A DNA stretch of 54,763 bases, taken from the NCBI GenBank assembly GCA_035934385.1, contig DASYXY010000063.1, positions 1 to 54,763 on the forward strand. Reading direction: 5' to 3'. The notes beneath the pieces were generated by a model. It saw only the letters and a program-made list of their open reading frames with translations, was not told the DNA's origin and made no database searches. Below are positions 39,540-47,471 of this stretch, in pieces. The position numbers and the translations under genes are program-made. The DNA comes from CF-118 sp035934385. Its GTDB lineage: Bacteria; Chloroflexota; Dormibacteria; Dormibacterales; Dormibacteraceae. How positions within the stretch are numbered: position 1 is the stretch's first letter; each line of letters begins with the position of its first letter.

Positions 39540-41047
39540 CGCGACACCCCGGCCAGCCGTTCGGGAACCTGGCGGCCGGTCAGGTCCTTCTCCCCGACCC
39601 TGATGTCCTCGTGATAAACCGCGTCGGCGTTGACCTTCCACGGATCCAACGACGAGCCGGTCGCGATCGCCCTCGCCACCAGGAGCGCGGTCATCATCGA
39701 GTGGTCCTGGTTGTTGTACTTGTGCATGCCGTTGCGCCCCGCCAGGTGCAGGTTGGGAAGACTCGCCGCCAGGTAATCCCTGATCACCTGGACGCGCGCC
39801 TGGTAGACGTCGTCGTAGACGGGATAAGCCTTCTGCTGCCTCACGACCACGCCATCGAACACGGCTTCTGGCGGGCAGATCCCGAGCTGCGCCAGCTCCC
39901 TGCGGGCCAGCTCGATGAGGGCCGCGTCGTCCATGGTCCACAGGCCGTCCCCTTCGAAGCAGAAGTACTCGAGTCCCAGGCACGTCTTGGCCTGGTCGGG
40001 CACCATGTCCGGGCTCCAGTTCTTGAAGTTCTGGATCCGGCCAACCTTCACCGACGGGTCGTGGATGTAGATCCAGTTATCCGGAAAAAGATCGGCGCGG
40101 TCGATCATGAGCGCGATCGAGATGAAGTCTCTGTAGCCGAGCTTGTTGGCCGCCTCGAGCACGTTGGCCGGCGGCGCGGGCTCGAGCAGTCGCATGAGGT
40201 CGCGGATCGGAATGCTCGAAACGAACTCCGATCCTGCGTGCTCCTCGACCGCTCCGTCCTGGTTCCGGACGACGGCCGATCGCACCCGGCCACCGCGATG
40301 CTCGATGCGCAGGATCGTCCGCCCCATGAGCACCGGCCGGCCGCGCGAGGCGAGGATGGACGTGACCCGCTCCCACATCTGGCCCGGGCCCAGCCTCGGG
40401 TAGCGGAAGCGATCGATGAGGGTGGTGACGATCTCGCCTCGGTTGCGCGGCTTCCGCTTCGGCAGCAGCGCGCTGCGCACTACAAGCCATAGGTCGAGGC
40501 TCTTGATCCTCTGCGCCGCCCAGTCGGCGGACAGCTCTTTGGTGCTGATGCCCCACACCTTCTCGGTGTACGTCTTGAAGAAGATGCTGTACAGCCGCCA
40601 GCCGAACTGGTTGCGAACCCAGTCCTCGAGGCTCCGCGGATTCTTGATCGGGCGCACCCTGGCGTAGGCGTAGCTGGCGAGGCAGCGAACCGCCTCGACC
40701 GGGCCGAGGTTCCACAGCGCGTTGAAGGCCTTGATCGGATAGGCGTAGAACCGCCCCCGGTAGTAGATGCGAGACAGGCGGCCGCGCGTGAGCATCTCGT
40801 CCTGCATGACCTCCGTCCAGAGGTCTTCGACTTCCTGGTTCTTGGAGAAGAAGCGGTGGCCGCCGATGTCGAAGCGGTAGCCGTTGTGCTCCACAGTGCG
40901 CGCGAGGCCGCCGACGTAAGTCGGATCCTTCTCGATCACAGTGACCGGGACGCCGTGCTTCGTCAGCTCGTAAGCGGCGGTGAGGCCGGCCGGCCCCGCG
41001 CCCAGAACGACGACCTCATCCCGATCTGCCGTCGCCACAGGGCCCAC
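39536..41047 (-). CDS. FAD-dependent oxidoreductase (protoporphyrinogen-oxidase / UDP-galactopyranose-mutase-like)
   Basis: This 503-residue flavoprotein has the N-terminal FAD motif VVVLGAGPAGLTAAYEL at about residues 12-28. It is followed by YVGGLARTVEHNGYRFDIGGHRFF, of which GYRFDIGGHRFF is diagnostic for the amine-oxidase-like superfamily. LHLAGRNGMHKYNNQDHSM near the C-terminus closes the FAD site. Related genes act in polysaccharide, sterol or carotenoid pathways. Being next to uppP is consistent with envelope sugar chemistry, but this is a guess. GTG 41047 or GTG 41038 may start it. Confidence 0.85.
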   Translation of the reverse strand: MGPVATADRDEVVVLGAGPAGLTAAYELTKHGVPVTVIEKDPTYVGGLARTVEHNGYRFDIGGHRFFSKNQEVEDLWTEVMQDEMLTRGRLSRIYYRGRFYAYPIKAFNALWNLGPVEAVRCLASYAYARVRPIKNPRSLEDWVRNQFGWRLYSIFFKTYTEKVWGISTKELSADWAAQRIKSLDLWLVVRSALLPKRKPRNRGEIVTTLIDRFRYPRLGPGQMWERVTSILASRGRPVLMGRTILRIEHRGGRVRSAVVRNQDGAVEEHAGSEFVSSIPIRDLMRLLEPAPPANVLEAANKLGYRDFISIALMIDRADLFPDNWIYIHDPSVKVGRIQNFKNWSPDMVPDQAKTCLGLEYFCFEGDGLWTMDDAALIELARRELAQLGICPPEAVFDGVVVRQQKAYPVYDDVYQARVQVIRDYLAASLPNLHLAGRNGMHKYNNQDHSMMTALLVARAIATGSSLDPWKVNADAVYHEDIRVGEKDLTGRQVPERLAGVSR

Positions 41048-41095
41048 AGCGTATCAACGGGCGGGGCGGGCTTTGCGATCTTGGCCGGCCGCCGG

Positions 41096-41602
41096 TCAGT
41101 TCAGCGGGCCTTTGCTCCGAGCCTCGTCGACCTTGACCAGGGCGTCCCGCAGGCCCTTGATCCAGTCTTTCTGGTGCATGCCGACAAGGCGCACGCACCA
41201 CGCCAGGGCGTCGCTGCGGCTGCGGGCGACCCCGCCGGCGACGAGCGTGTCGAGGATCGACCTCTCCGGCATGCGCAGGCGGGTCATGACCGGCACGCTG
41301 GCGGTGGTGAACAGCTTCATCTGATCGCCGCACCGGGCGCCCCATCCCACCTTGCGGCGGAAGTGGCGCTCCCCCTCACGAGCGATCCGGACGCGGTCGT
41401 CCCGCGTGTCCTCGCGGAAACGGTCGATCCGGGCGTCCTCCGCGGCCGCCCGGGCCGAAGCGGAGGTGCCGGCGGCCAGCTCCACGTCCGGCAGCATGCC
41501 GACGACGAGGATCTCCTCGCCATCGGCCATGATCTCGGGCGGGCCGGTGAACCAGTCCTTGGGCACGCGAGATGCGAACCACGCCTGCAGCTCGTCTGGC
41601 AT
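41096..41602 (-). CDS. Hypothetical protein with RHH-like C-terminal region
   Basis: This 168-residue soluble protein contains VPVMTRLRMPERSILDTLV followed by ARSRSDALAWCVRLVG (about residues 105-145), which resembles a ribbon-helix-helix DNA-binding fold. The N-terminal part has WFTGPPEIMADGEEILVVG, a strand-rich segment. It lies 45 bases downstream of ssb on the same strand and may be co-transcribed. No experimentally known family is recognised. Confidence 0.7.
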   Translation of the reverse strand: MPDELQAWFASRVPKDWFTGPPEIMADGEEILVVGMLPDVELAAGTSASARAAAEDARIDRFREDTRDDRVRIAREGERHFRRKVGWGARCGDQMKLFTTASVPVMTRLRMPERSILDTLVAGGVARSRSDALAWCVRLVGMHQKDWIKGLRDALVKVDEARSKGPLN

Positions 41603-41647
41603 CGCGATTACAACATTACTTCACCTTCCCGGAGTTCCGGCCCCACC

Positions 41648-42004
41648 TCAGGCCGCGGCATCCTGCTTCTGCTGCTTCGGTCCGAGGAACCTGAATCCAT
41701 CGACCACGACCTCGGTCCTGTAGCGCTTCTGGCCCGAGGCGGCGTCGTCCCAGGAGCTGTTGCGCAGCTGACCCTCGACATAGAGAAGCTGGCCCTTGCG
41801 GAGGTACGTGCCGGCGGTCTCAGCCGGCTTGCCGAAGAACACCAGGCTGTGAAAGTCGGTGTGCTCCTTGACGGTGCCATCCTCCGACTTACCGGCGTAG
41901 ACGTTGGTCGCGATCCGCACCTTGGTGATGTAGGTGCGGCCCTGCGACGCGCGTACGTCTGGATCCGATGCCACGTTGCCGACCAGGATCACCTTGTTGA
42001 CCAT
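41648..42004 (-). CDS. ssb: Single-stranded DNA-binding protein without acidic tail
   Basis: This 118-residue protein is an SSB-type OB fold. MVNKVILVGNVASDPDVR starts it, TDFHSLVFFGKPAETAG carries ssDNA-binding aromatics, and YLRKGQLLYVEGQLR follows. It stops soon after the OB fold with KQQKQDAAA, and lacks the flexible linker and acidic DDDIPF-like tip through which the main SSB recruits repair proteins. In B. subtilis the short SsbB that lacks this tip is competence-linked. The ribosome site AAAGGAG is eight bases before ATG 42004, which decides against GTG 42010. Its promoter motif is shared with the VirB2-like operon. Confidence 0.9.
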   Translation of the reverse strand: MVNKVILVGNVASDPDVRASQGRTYITKVRIATNVYAGKSEDGTVKEHTDFHSLVFFGKPAETAGTYLRKGQLLYVEGQLRNSSWDDAASGQKRYRTEVVVDGFRFLGPKQQKQDAAA

Positions 42005-42037
42005 TGCCACAACTCCTTTTCTCGCGTACTGGGGACG

Positions 42038-42080
42038 AGCCTATGCGCCGCAGCTCACAGCGCCAACCCAGCCTGTTAAG
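42038..42080 (-). promoter_or_regulatory. Bipartite promoter motif, copy A (ssb)
   Basis: On the minus strand CTTAACAGGCTGGGTT (42080-42065) is followed after exactly 21 bases by TAGGCT (42043-42038). The ssb ATG is 33 bases further. The same arrangement is found at 43782-43824 and 53895-53937. The motif overlaps the TAA stop of the M23 gene. Confidence 0.8.
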
Positions 42081-42579
42081 GGCCCGCGGCGAGCCATAGG
42101 GCCGGGTCGACCGGCCGCCCGTCGACCTGGACCTCGAAGTGCAGATGCGGTCCCGTGGCGAGCCCGCTCGAGCCGATCGTTCCGATTACCTGTCCAGCAA
42201 CGACCTGCTCGCCGGAATTCACCGCGGTCGAGAAGAGGTGGCAGTACAGGATCCGCACATCGCCCCCGACGCTGACAGCGACATAAAGGCCTGCTCCAGC
42301 CGCGTCGTAACCGACCCTCGCCACGCCGGACGTCGCCGAATGCACGAGGGTGCCGGCTGGCGCTGCCAGGTCGACCCCGGTGTGCACGTGGCGACTGGGA
42401 CACAGAGGATCGAAAGGCTCGAGCTCGAGCGTGGTGCAACCGAAGGGTTGAGTCAGCACAGCGCCTTCCACGATCGCATCGAGGGGAAGCCTCGCCTGGT
42501 CGACCAGCTGGGACGCAGCGAACATCCAGGCGAGCCCCACAGCTGACCCGAGCAACACGATCCGCAGCACGACCGTCAT
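42076..42579 (-). CDS. M23-family metallopeptidase, membrane-anchored
   Basis: The protein has 167 residues from an ATG that overlaps the VirB6-like stop (ATGA). An N-terminal membrane helix (about 4-22) anchors it outside the cell. The LytM/M23 domain has HVHTGVDLAAP, with a zinc His and Asp, and TGPHLHFEVQVDG, with the HxH pair, so all catalytic residues are present. Such enzymes cut peptidoglycan cross-bridges. Next to secretion-type genes it may open the wall for the apparatus, as VirB1-like hydrolases do. Confidence 0.9.
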   Translation of the reverse strand: MTVVLRIVLLGSAVGLAWMFAASQLVDQARLPLDAIVEGAVLTQPFGCTTLELEPFDPLCPSRHVHTGVDLAAPAGTLVHSATSGVARVGYDAAGAGLYVAVSVGGDVRILYCHLFSTAVNSGEQVVAGQVIGTIGSSGLATGPHLHFEVQVDGRPVDPALWLAAGP

Positions 42580-43484
42580 GCCGCGCGCAGGACAGCGTGC
42601 TCGACCTGACTCACGCTGTGATGGAGAAGCGACTCGAGCTTGTGGGCAACGTTCTCGGCGCTGCCCATTGCGCCTGGGACCTTGAAGACCACCAGCAAAG
42701 CAGCCAGGGCAAAGGCGTGCCGGAGCGGATTGAAGCCGCTGTTCTCGAGCCCGAACCCGATCGCTATCACGAATAGCTGTGCCGGCTGCATGAGCAGGTT
42801 CGTCACGAACAGCTTCCGCCACATCTTGGCGAGGTGCGCGGTCTCAGGAAGCACGAGCAGCAGTCCAGCGAATGGAGCAGAGATCGCCAGGACGATCAGC
42901 ACCGTGTAGCGAACGATGTACGCGACGGCGAGCACGTCGTACCCGAGCACCAATCCGGCGGTCGAGACGACTTCGAAGACGCTGTCTTGCGGATTGACGG
43001 TGAACGTGTGCCACCACGACGACCAGTCGGGGATGGTCTGGAAGTGAGTGATGACACTGCACAGCGTGTTGCTCGCGGTGACGGCCGCCTGGAACATCGG
43101 CTGCGAGAAGTTGATGAGCACACCAGCGAGGAATACGCGGGGCAGCAGCACGCGCGCGGTGTACTGGCTGCGCACGCCATGGCCCCACATGATCCTGTAG
43201 GACGCCCAGACCACCACCAGCACCAGCAGGCTGTCCGCGACGAGTTGGACGGTCGGCTCGAAGCTCTTGATGGCCGCGCTCCCGACGAAGTCGTGCCCGG
43301 TCTCGAAGTCTGTGGTGCTCAAGACGAATTTGAACCACAAGGCGAGCAGTAGGTCGATGCCGTCTTTGAGGACGACGGCCAGCGGCTGGAGCGGATGGGT
43401 AAACGGCCACAGGATGCGAATCAGCTGCTCGATCGAGCTGGCGAGCTGCGTCATCGCTTGCGGCAAGTTGCCGAGGAAGCCCAT
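42576..43484 (-). CDS. VirB6/TrbL-like polytopic membrane protein
   Basis: This 302-residue protein has about six to seven hydrophobic segments. A long early extracytoplasmic or amphipathic part with FVGSAAIKSFEPTVQLVADSLL leads to TM segments VVVWASYRIMW, VFLAGVLINFSQPMFQAA, YIVRYTVLIVLAISAPFAGL, and LFVTNLLMQPAQLFVIAIG. Gene position between a VirB2-like pilin and an M23 hydrolase, and the hydropathy, fit TrbL/VirB6 channel components of type IV secretion. The sequence similarity is weak by eye. Confidence 0.7.
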   Translation of the reverse strand: MGFLGNLPQAMTQLASSIEQLIRILWPFTHPLQPLAVVLKDGIDLLLALWFKFVLSTTDFETGHDFVGSAAIKSFEPTVQLVADSLLVLVVVWASYRIMWGHGVRSQYTARVLLPRVFLAGVLINFSQPMFQAAVTASNTLCSVITHFQTIPDWSSWWHTFTVNPQDSVFEVVSTAGLVLGYDVLAVAYIVRYTVLIVLAISAPFAGLLLVLPETAHLAKMWRKLFVTNLLMQPAQLFVIAIGFGLENSGFNPLRHAFALAALLVVFKVPGAMGSAENVAHKLESLLHHSVSQVEHAVLRAA

Positions 43485-43487
43485 CGA

Positions 43488-43754
43488 TCAATGCGCGGCC
43501 GGCGGCACCGACCTGGTGAGGATGTCGACCAGCGAGCCGGCTATCTCCACGCCGATGGTGCCGACTACGATGCGCTGGATCCACTGCTTGGCGGCAAGCG
43601 CGGAGTGGGCCTCAACGGCCGTGATCTTCCAGATGAAAGCGAAGATGAAGGCCAGGGCGCCGATCGAGGCAACCAGGGCCTGAGCGATGTGTGTCCAGGT
43701 CGTGATCAGGTCCGTGATGGGCGTGATGTCAGGCCCGGCGACTAGCAACGGCAT
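43488..43754 (-). CDS. VirB2/TrbC pilin-like small membrane protein
   Basis: This 88-residue protein has two hydrophobic segments, about residues 23-45 and 61-80, separated by a short charged loop (EAHSALAAKQWIQR). This is the hairpin of VirB2/TrbC-type conjugative pilins. A very good ribosome site, AGGAGG, stands five bases before ATG 43754 and excludes the GTG at 43760. The VirB6-like gene follows after 3 bases. No obvious signal peptidase site is seen, unlike classical VirB2. Confidence 0.7.
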   Translation of the reverse strand: MPLLVAGPDITPITDLITTWTHIAQALVASIGALAFIFAFIWKITAVEAHSALAAKQWIQRIVVGTIGVEIAGSLVDILTRSVPPAAH

Positions 43755-43781
43755 ACGCACCTCCTGCGAGTGTTTCCTCGC

Positions 43782-43824
43782 AGGCTAGGCGGCCGATTTT
43801 CCATCGGGAACCCTGCCTGTTAAG
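43782..43824 (-). promoter_or_regulatory. Bipartite promoter motif, copy B (VirB2-like operon)
   Basis: On the minus strand CTTAACAGGCAGGGTT (43824-43809), 21 bases, then TAGCCT (43787-43782). The pilin-like ATG is 27 bases further, with AGGAGG between. The 21-base gap contains CCGAT-GGAAA-ATCGG, a small hairpin not shared with copies A and C. Confidence 0.8.
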
Positions 43825-43875
43825 GGGCTCATGCTCGCCTCAAAGCAGGCCGTGGTAGGACACGAATTAAGAAAC

Positions 43876-43904
43876 TTGACATTTGATGCCGACTATGCTC
43901 AATA
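43876..43904 (+). promoter_or_regulatory. Promoter TTGACA-N17-TCAATA
   Basis: A perfect -35 TTGACA (43876-43881) and a -10 TCAATA (43899-43904; CAATAT at spacing 18 is equally good) stand just before the DUF2089 gene. Transcription would start at about the ATG 43911, so the mRNA is probably leaderless. The region is markedly AT-rich compared with the rest of the window. Confidence 0.7.
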
Positions 43905-43910
43905 TTGCTT

Positions 43911-44315
43911 ATGTCCGGTATGATAAACTCAACTCCCGAGGCCATCTGGCCGCTTGATTGGCAGGAGCTCACGCGTTTGACTGCCGGCGAGCCGATCACG
44001 GTCGAGCGAGTGCGGCTGGCTCGGAACGGAGTGGCCGTGGAGGGGTCTTTCGAGCTGCCGCAGCTGGCGCGCCTGAGCGTCGAGGACCAGGTCTTCGTCA
44101 CCGCCTTCGTGATCAGCCACGGCTCGATCAAAGAGATGGAGCGGGTCTTTGGCGTGAGCTACCCGACGATCAAGTCGCGGCTCAATCGGATCGCCGGCAG
44201 CCTTCGCTTCGTCGACGTCAACCCCCAGCCGTCGCGAGCCGAGATCCTCGACCAGCTCAACCGTGGCGAGATCCAGCCTGATGAGGCCGTACGGCTGCTG
44301 GAGACACTGGCATGA
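43911..44315 (+). CDS. DUF2089 family protein, probable regulator
   Basis: This 134-residue protein has the DUF2089 core. LSVEDQVFVTAFVISHGSIKEMERVFGVSYPTIKSRLNRI (key parts VFVTAFVISHGSIKEMER and VSYPTIKSRLNRI, about residues 59-98) looks like a helix-turn-helix. LDQLNRGEIQPDEAVRLLETL at the end is a SHOCT-like helical hairpin. Alternative starts are TTG 43905 and ATG 43920; ATG 43911 agrees with the promoter. It overlaps the next gene (ATGA), which also starts with a SHOCT-like segment. Confidence 0.85.
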   Translation: MSGMINSTPEAIWPLDWQELTRLTAGEPITVERVRLARNGVAVEGSFELPQLARLSVEDQVFVTAFVISHGSIKEMERVFGVSYPTIKSRLNRIAGSLRFVDVNPQPSRAEILDQLNRGEIQPDEAVRLLETLA

Positions 44316-44731
44316 CCGAAAACACAAGGCAGGTGTTGGAGATGCTCGCCGAAGGCAAGATCACCACCGAAGAGGCCGACCGCCTCATCTCTGCGCTCCG
44401 CGAGCAGCCGTCGGCTCCTGGCGCCGCGCCTGCGAAAAAGCCGCGCTACCTGCGCGTCATCGTCGACTCGAACGATTCGGGCGAGGGCCCGGTGAAGATC
44501 AACATCCGCGTGCCTCTGATGCTGCTGCGTGCCGGCGTGCGGCTGGCGAGTGTCATTCCACCTCAGGCGCAAGAAAGGGTGAATAAAGCGCTGCGCGAGC
44601 AGGGCGTCGACTTCGACATCACGACCATCAAGCCCGAGAACCTCGAAGAGCTGATCGACGAGTTGAAAGATCTCACCGTCGACATCGAGCAGCAGCGCGA
44701 CGACGTCAAGGTCAAGGTCTTCACGGAGTAG
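44312..44731 (+). CDS. SHOCT-like domain protein
   Basis: The protein has 139 residues. The N-terminal VLEMLAEGKITTEEADRLISAL is a SHOCT-like helical hairpin, matching the end of the upstream DUF2089 protein. The C-terminal part contains strand-rich KINIRVPLMLLRAGVRL and a long helical segment. No catalytic motif is visible. It probably binds its neighbour or a membrane target. The MFS gene follows after 4 bases. Confidence 0.75.
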   Translation: MTENTRQVLEMLAEGKITTEEADRLISALREQPSAPGAAPAKKPRYLRVIVDSNDSGEGPVKINIRVPLMLLRAGVRLASVIPPQAQERVNKALREQGVDFDITTIKPENLEELIDELKDLTVDIEQQRDDVKVKVFTE

Positions 44732-44735
44732 GACG

Positions 44736-46001
44736 ATGGAAACTCTCTCCAACCCGCCCGCCACTGATGCGCCGATTCGCCGGCCGAGCCCGTGGTCGGT
44801 GTTTCGTTCTGCGTCGTTCCGCAAGCTCTGGGCCGCGCTGACGCTGTCCCTCGTCGGCGACCTCTTCAACTACATTGCCATGGCCTGGCTGGTCCTCCAG
44901 ATCACCAGGTCGCCACTGACGCTCGGCGTCGTGCTCACGGTCCAGGCCGTCCCGCGCTCGCTGCTCATGCTCGTTGGCGGCGCCATCGCCGATCGCCTCA
45001 CTCCGCGCGTAAGCCTGGCCGGCTCCATGGCGTTGAGGTTTCTCTGCGTGGCTCCCCTCGCGATCCTGGTTCTGGGCGGAGAAGTCCAGTTGTGGGAGGT
45101 CTACGTCGTCGCCGCCCTGTTCGGTGCTTTCGACGCCTTCTTCTATCCATCGGCGGCTTCCCTTCTACCCCGCGTGGTGGCGAGCGAGATGCTCGAGCCC
45201 GCCAACGCCGTCAGAAACATCACCCAGATGGCGTCAATCGTCGTCTTCCCCGGCCTGGCGGGCCTCCTTGTCGCCGCTGTGGGCACCGGGTGGGCGTTCG
45301 CCGTCGACGCGTTCGCTCTGGCGCTTGGTACGGCGGTCGTGCTCTGGATTCCCGCCATCGCACCTGCGGCGCGTGCCGCCGGTCCGGAGCGGCAGCGCGG
45401 AGGCGGGCTGCTGGCCGAGATCGGAGCCGGTCTCAAGTACGCATGGGCCGACCCGGTTATCAGATTCGCCCTGCTCATGATCGCGGCCGTCGACTTCGCA
45501 GCCAATGGCGCTGTCAACGTCGGGCTGCCGACCCTGGCCCACAACCGCTTCAGCGCCGGGGCGACCGGTCTCGGAGTGATGCTCGGTGCGTGGGGCGTTG
45601 GCGCCGCCGTCGGAGCGGCTGTCGCCGGCCTGAGAAAGAGGCCGGACCGCATGGGACTGCTGATCATCGGCAGCTGCGCGTGGATCGGGGCCGGCCTCGC
45701 GATCGTCGGACTGCTTCCGGCGCTGATTCCTGCCGCCATCACTCTGGCGGTGGCGGGCATCTCGACCGGGTTGATCAACACGTACGGGATGAGCTGGCTG
45801 CAGCGCCGGACGAACCCAGAAATGCAAGGTCGCGTCATGGCGCTGGTGATGCTGGCTTCGGTGGGCCTCGTGCCCATCTCGCTGGCTGCCTCAGGCGCCA
45901 TAGCCCAGGCCAACCCGACGATCCTGTTCCTGATCGCCGGCGCGGTGATCCTGCTCGCGTCCGCTGTGGCAGCCTCGAACCGAACCGTCAGACAGCTCTA
46001 A
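44736..46001 (+). CDS. MFS transporter
   Basis: This 421-residue transporter has about 12 transmembrane segments and resembles the EntS / macrolide-efflux subgroup. FRSASFRKLWAALTLSLVGDLFNYIAMAWL (key part LWAALTLSLVGDLFNYIA) begins TM1, and GGAIADRLTPR is the MFS signature loop between TM2 and TM3. It probably exports a small compound under control of the upstream DUF2089/SHOCT pair, with which it forms an operon. Confidence 0.9.
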   Translation: METLSNPPATDAPIRRPSPWSVFRSASFRKLWAALTLSLVGDLFNYIAMAWLVLQITRSPLTLGVVLTVQAVPRSLLMLVGGAIADRLTPRVSLAGSMALRFLCVAPLAILVLGGEVQLWEVYVVAALFGAFDAFFYPSAASLLPRVVASEMLEPANAVRNITQMASIVVFPGLAGLLVAAVGTGWAFAVDAFALALGTAVVLWIPAIAPAARAAGPERQRGGGLLAEIGAGLKYAWADPVIRFALLMIAAVDFAANGAVNVGLPTLAHNRFSAGATGLGVMLGAWGVGAAVGAAVAGLRKRPDRMGLLIIGSCAWIGAGLAIVGLLPALIPAAITLAVAGISTGLINTYGMSWLQRRTNPEMQGRVMALVMLASVGLVPISLAASGAIAQANPTILFLIAGAVILLASAVAASNRTVRQL

Positions 46002-46034
46002 GCCTGCCGCGTCCCGTGGCCTAACCTAGAGCGC

Positions 46035-47471
46035 GTGCCCGGGCGCAAGCTCGCCGAGTACGAGGCCAAGAGGGATTTCAAGCGCACGCCCGAACCGGGT
46101 GCGAAAGTTGCCCGGCCCGCGCGAAAGGCGCTGCGCTTCGTCGTCCAGGAGCATCACGCGCGCCGCCTCCACTGGGACCTGCGCCTGGAGAAGGACGGAG
46201 TGGGCGTGTCCTGGGCAGTGCCCAAGGGCATTCCGCCCGATCCCAAGAAGAACCACCTCGCCGTGCACGTCGAAGACCATCCGCTCGAGTACTTCAAGTT
46301 CGCCGGCGAGATCCCGAAGGGTGAGTACGGCGGTGGCACGGTCACGATCTGGGACGCGGGAACCTACGAGCCCATCAAGTGGACCGACCGCGAGGTCATG
46401 ATCGAGTTCCGCGGCGACCGGCTGAAAGGCCGTTACGTCCTTTTTCAGACACGCGGCAACGACTGGATGATCCACCGCATGGACCCGCCGCAGGATCCCG
46501 ACCGGAAGCCGATGCCGCAGCGCATCGAGCCGATGATGGCCAACCTCGCCACCCGCCTTCCCTCCCCCGACGACGGCTGGGGTTTCGAGTTCAAGTGGGA
46601 TGGAATCCGCGGCCTGGCGTATGTCGATGGCGGCAGGGTGCGGTTGTTGAGCCGGTCCGGCGACGAGATCACGCCTCGCTATCCCGAGATCCACGCCATG
46701 GGTCGCGCGCTCGGATCGCGCGAGGTCATTCTCGACGGCGAGATCGTCGCCCTGGACGAGCAAGGACGGCCGAGCTTCGAGCAGATCCAGCAGCGCATGG
46801 GACTCACATCGGAGTCGGAGATCCGCCGGAAGATGGGCACCGTTCCGGTCGTCTACATGATCTACGACCTGCTCTGGCTGGAGGGCCGAAGCCTCGTTGA
46901 GCAGCCGTACATCGAACGCCGGCGGCTGCTGGCCCAGCAAAAGTTGAGCGGACAGTCATGGCAGACGCCGCCTTTTGAGAAAGGGGGCGGGCGGGCGATG
47001 CTCGAGGCGAGCGCCAAGGCCGGCCTCGAGGGAGTGATGGCCAAGAGGCTCGATTCGCGCTATGAGCCCGGCCGCCGCAGCGGCGCGTGGCTCAAGGTCA
47101 AGAACCACAACCGCCAGGAGCTTGTGGTCGGAGGGTGGCTCGAAGGTGAGGGCAAGCGCCGAGGCTACCCAGGAGCGCTGCTGGTCGGCTACTACGACGG
47201 CGACAGGTTCGTCTACGCGGGCAAGGTCGGCACCGGGTTCTCCGATGCGACGCTGGAAAAGCTCAACCAGATGTTGAAACCACTGGCCATCGACAAGAGC
47301 CCGTTCCAGGCCGGCGCCCCACCACCGCGAGCCGCGCGCTTCGTGAAACCGAAGGTGGTGGCGGAGTTCGAGTTCATCGAGTGGACGCGTGGCGGCCAGC
47401 TGCGGGCGCCTTCGTTCAAAGGATTCCGGATCGACAAGAAAGCGAGCGAGGTGGTGCGAGAAGGTGGCTAA
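46035..47471 (+). CDS. ligD: LigD-type ATP-dependent DNA ligase with phosphoesterase domain
   Basis: This 478-residue protein has two LigD modules. The 3'-phosphoesterase domain (about residues 1-155) has FVVQEHHARRLHWDLRLE (catalytic His and metal ligands), WAVPKGIP and GEYGGGTVTIWD. The ligase domain (about 165-478) has the nucleotidyl-transfer motif FEFKWDGIRG with the adenylated Lys. LLSRSGDEIT, LDGEIVALD, GLEGVMAKR and SGAWLKVKN follow. The polymerase module is in the next gene. The enzyme repairs double-strand breaks by non-homologous end joining, usually with Ku; no ku gene is in the window. Confidence 0.94.
   Translation: MPGRKLAEYEAKRDFKRTPEPGAKVARPARKALRFVVQEHHARRLHWDLRLEKDGVGVSWAVPKGIPPDPKKNHLAVHVEDHPLEYFKFAGEIPKGEYGGGTVTIWDAGTYEPIKWTDREVMIEFRGDRLKGRYVLFQTRGNDWMIHRMDPPQDPDRKPMPQRIEPMMANLATRLPSPDDGWGFEFKWDGIRGLAYVDGGRVRLLSRSGDEITPRYPEIHAMGRALGSREVILDGEIVALDEQGRPSFEQIQQRMGLTSESEIRRKMGTVPVVYMIYDLLWLEGRSLVEQPYIERRRLLAQQKLSGQSWQTPPFEKGGGRAMLEASAKAGLEGVMAKRLDSRYEPGRRSGAWLKVKNHNRQELVVGGWLEGEGKRRGYPGALLVGYYDGDRFVYAGKVGTGFSDATLEKLNQMLKPLAIDKSPFQAGAPPPRAARFVKPKVVAEFEFIEWTRGGQLRAPSFKGFRIDKKASEVVREGG

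Noticed and set aside
46969..46992. PPFEKGG segment in LigD, similar to a repeat-derived peptide in other genomes
   Set aside because: The ligase aligns without an insertion at this place, so it is probably native sequence.
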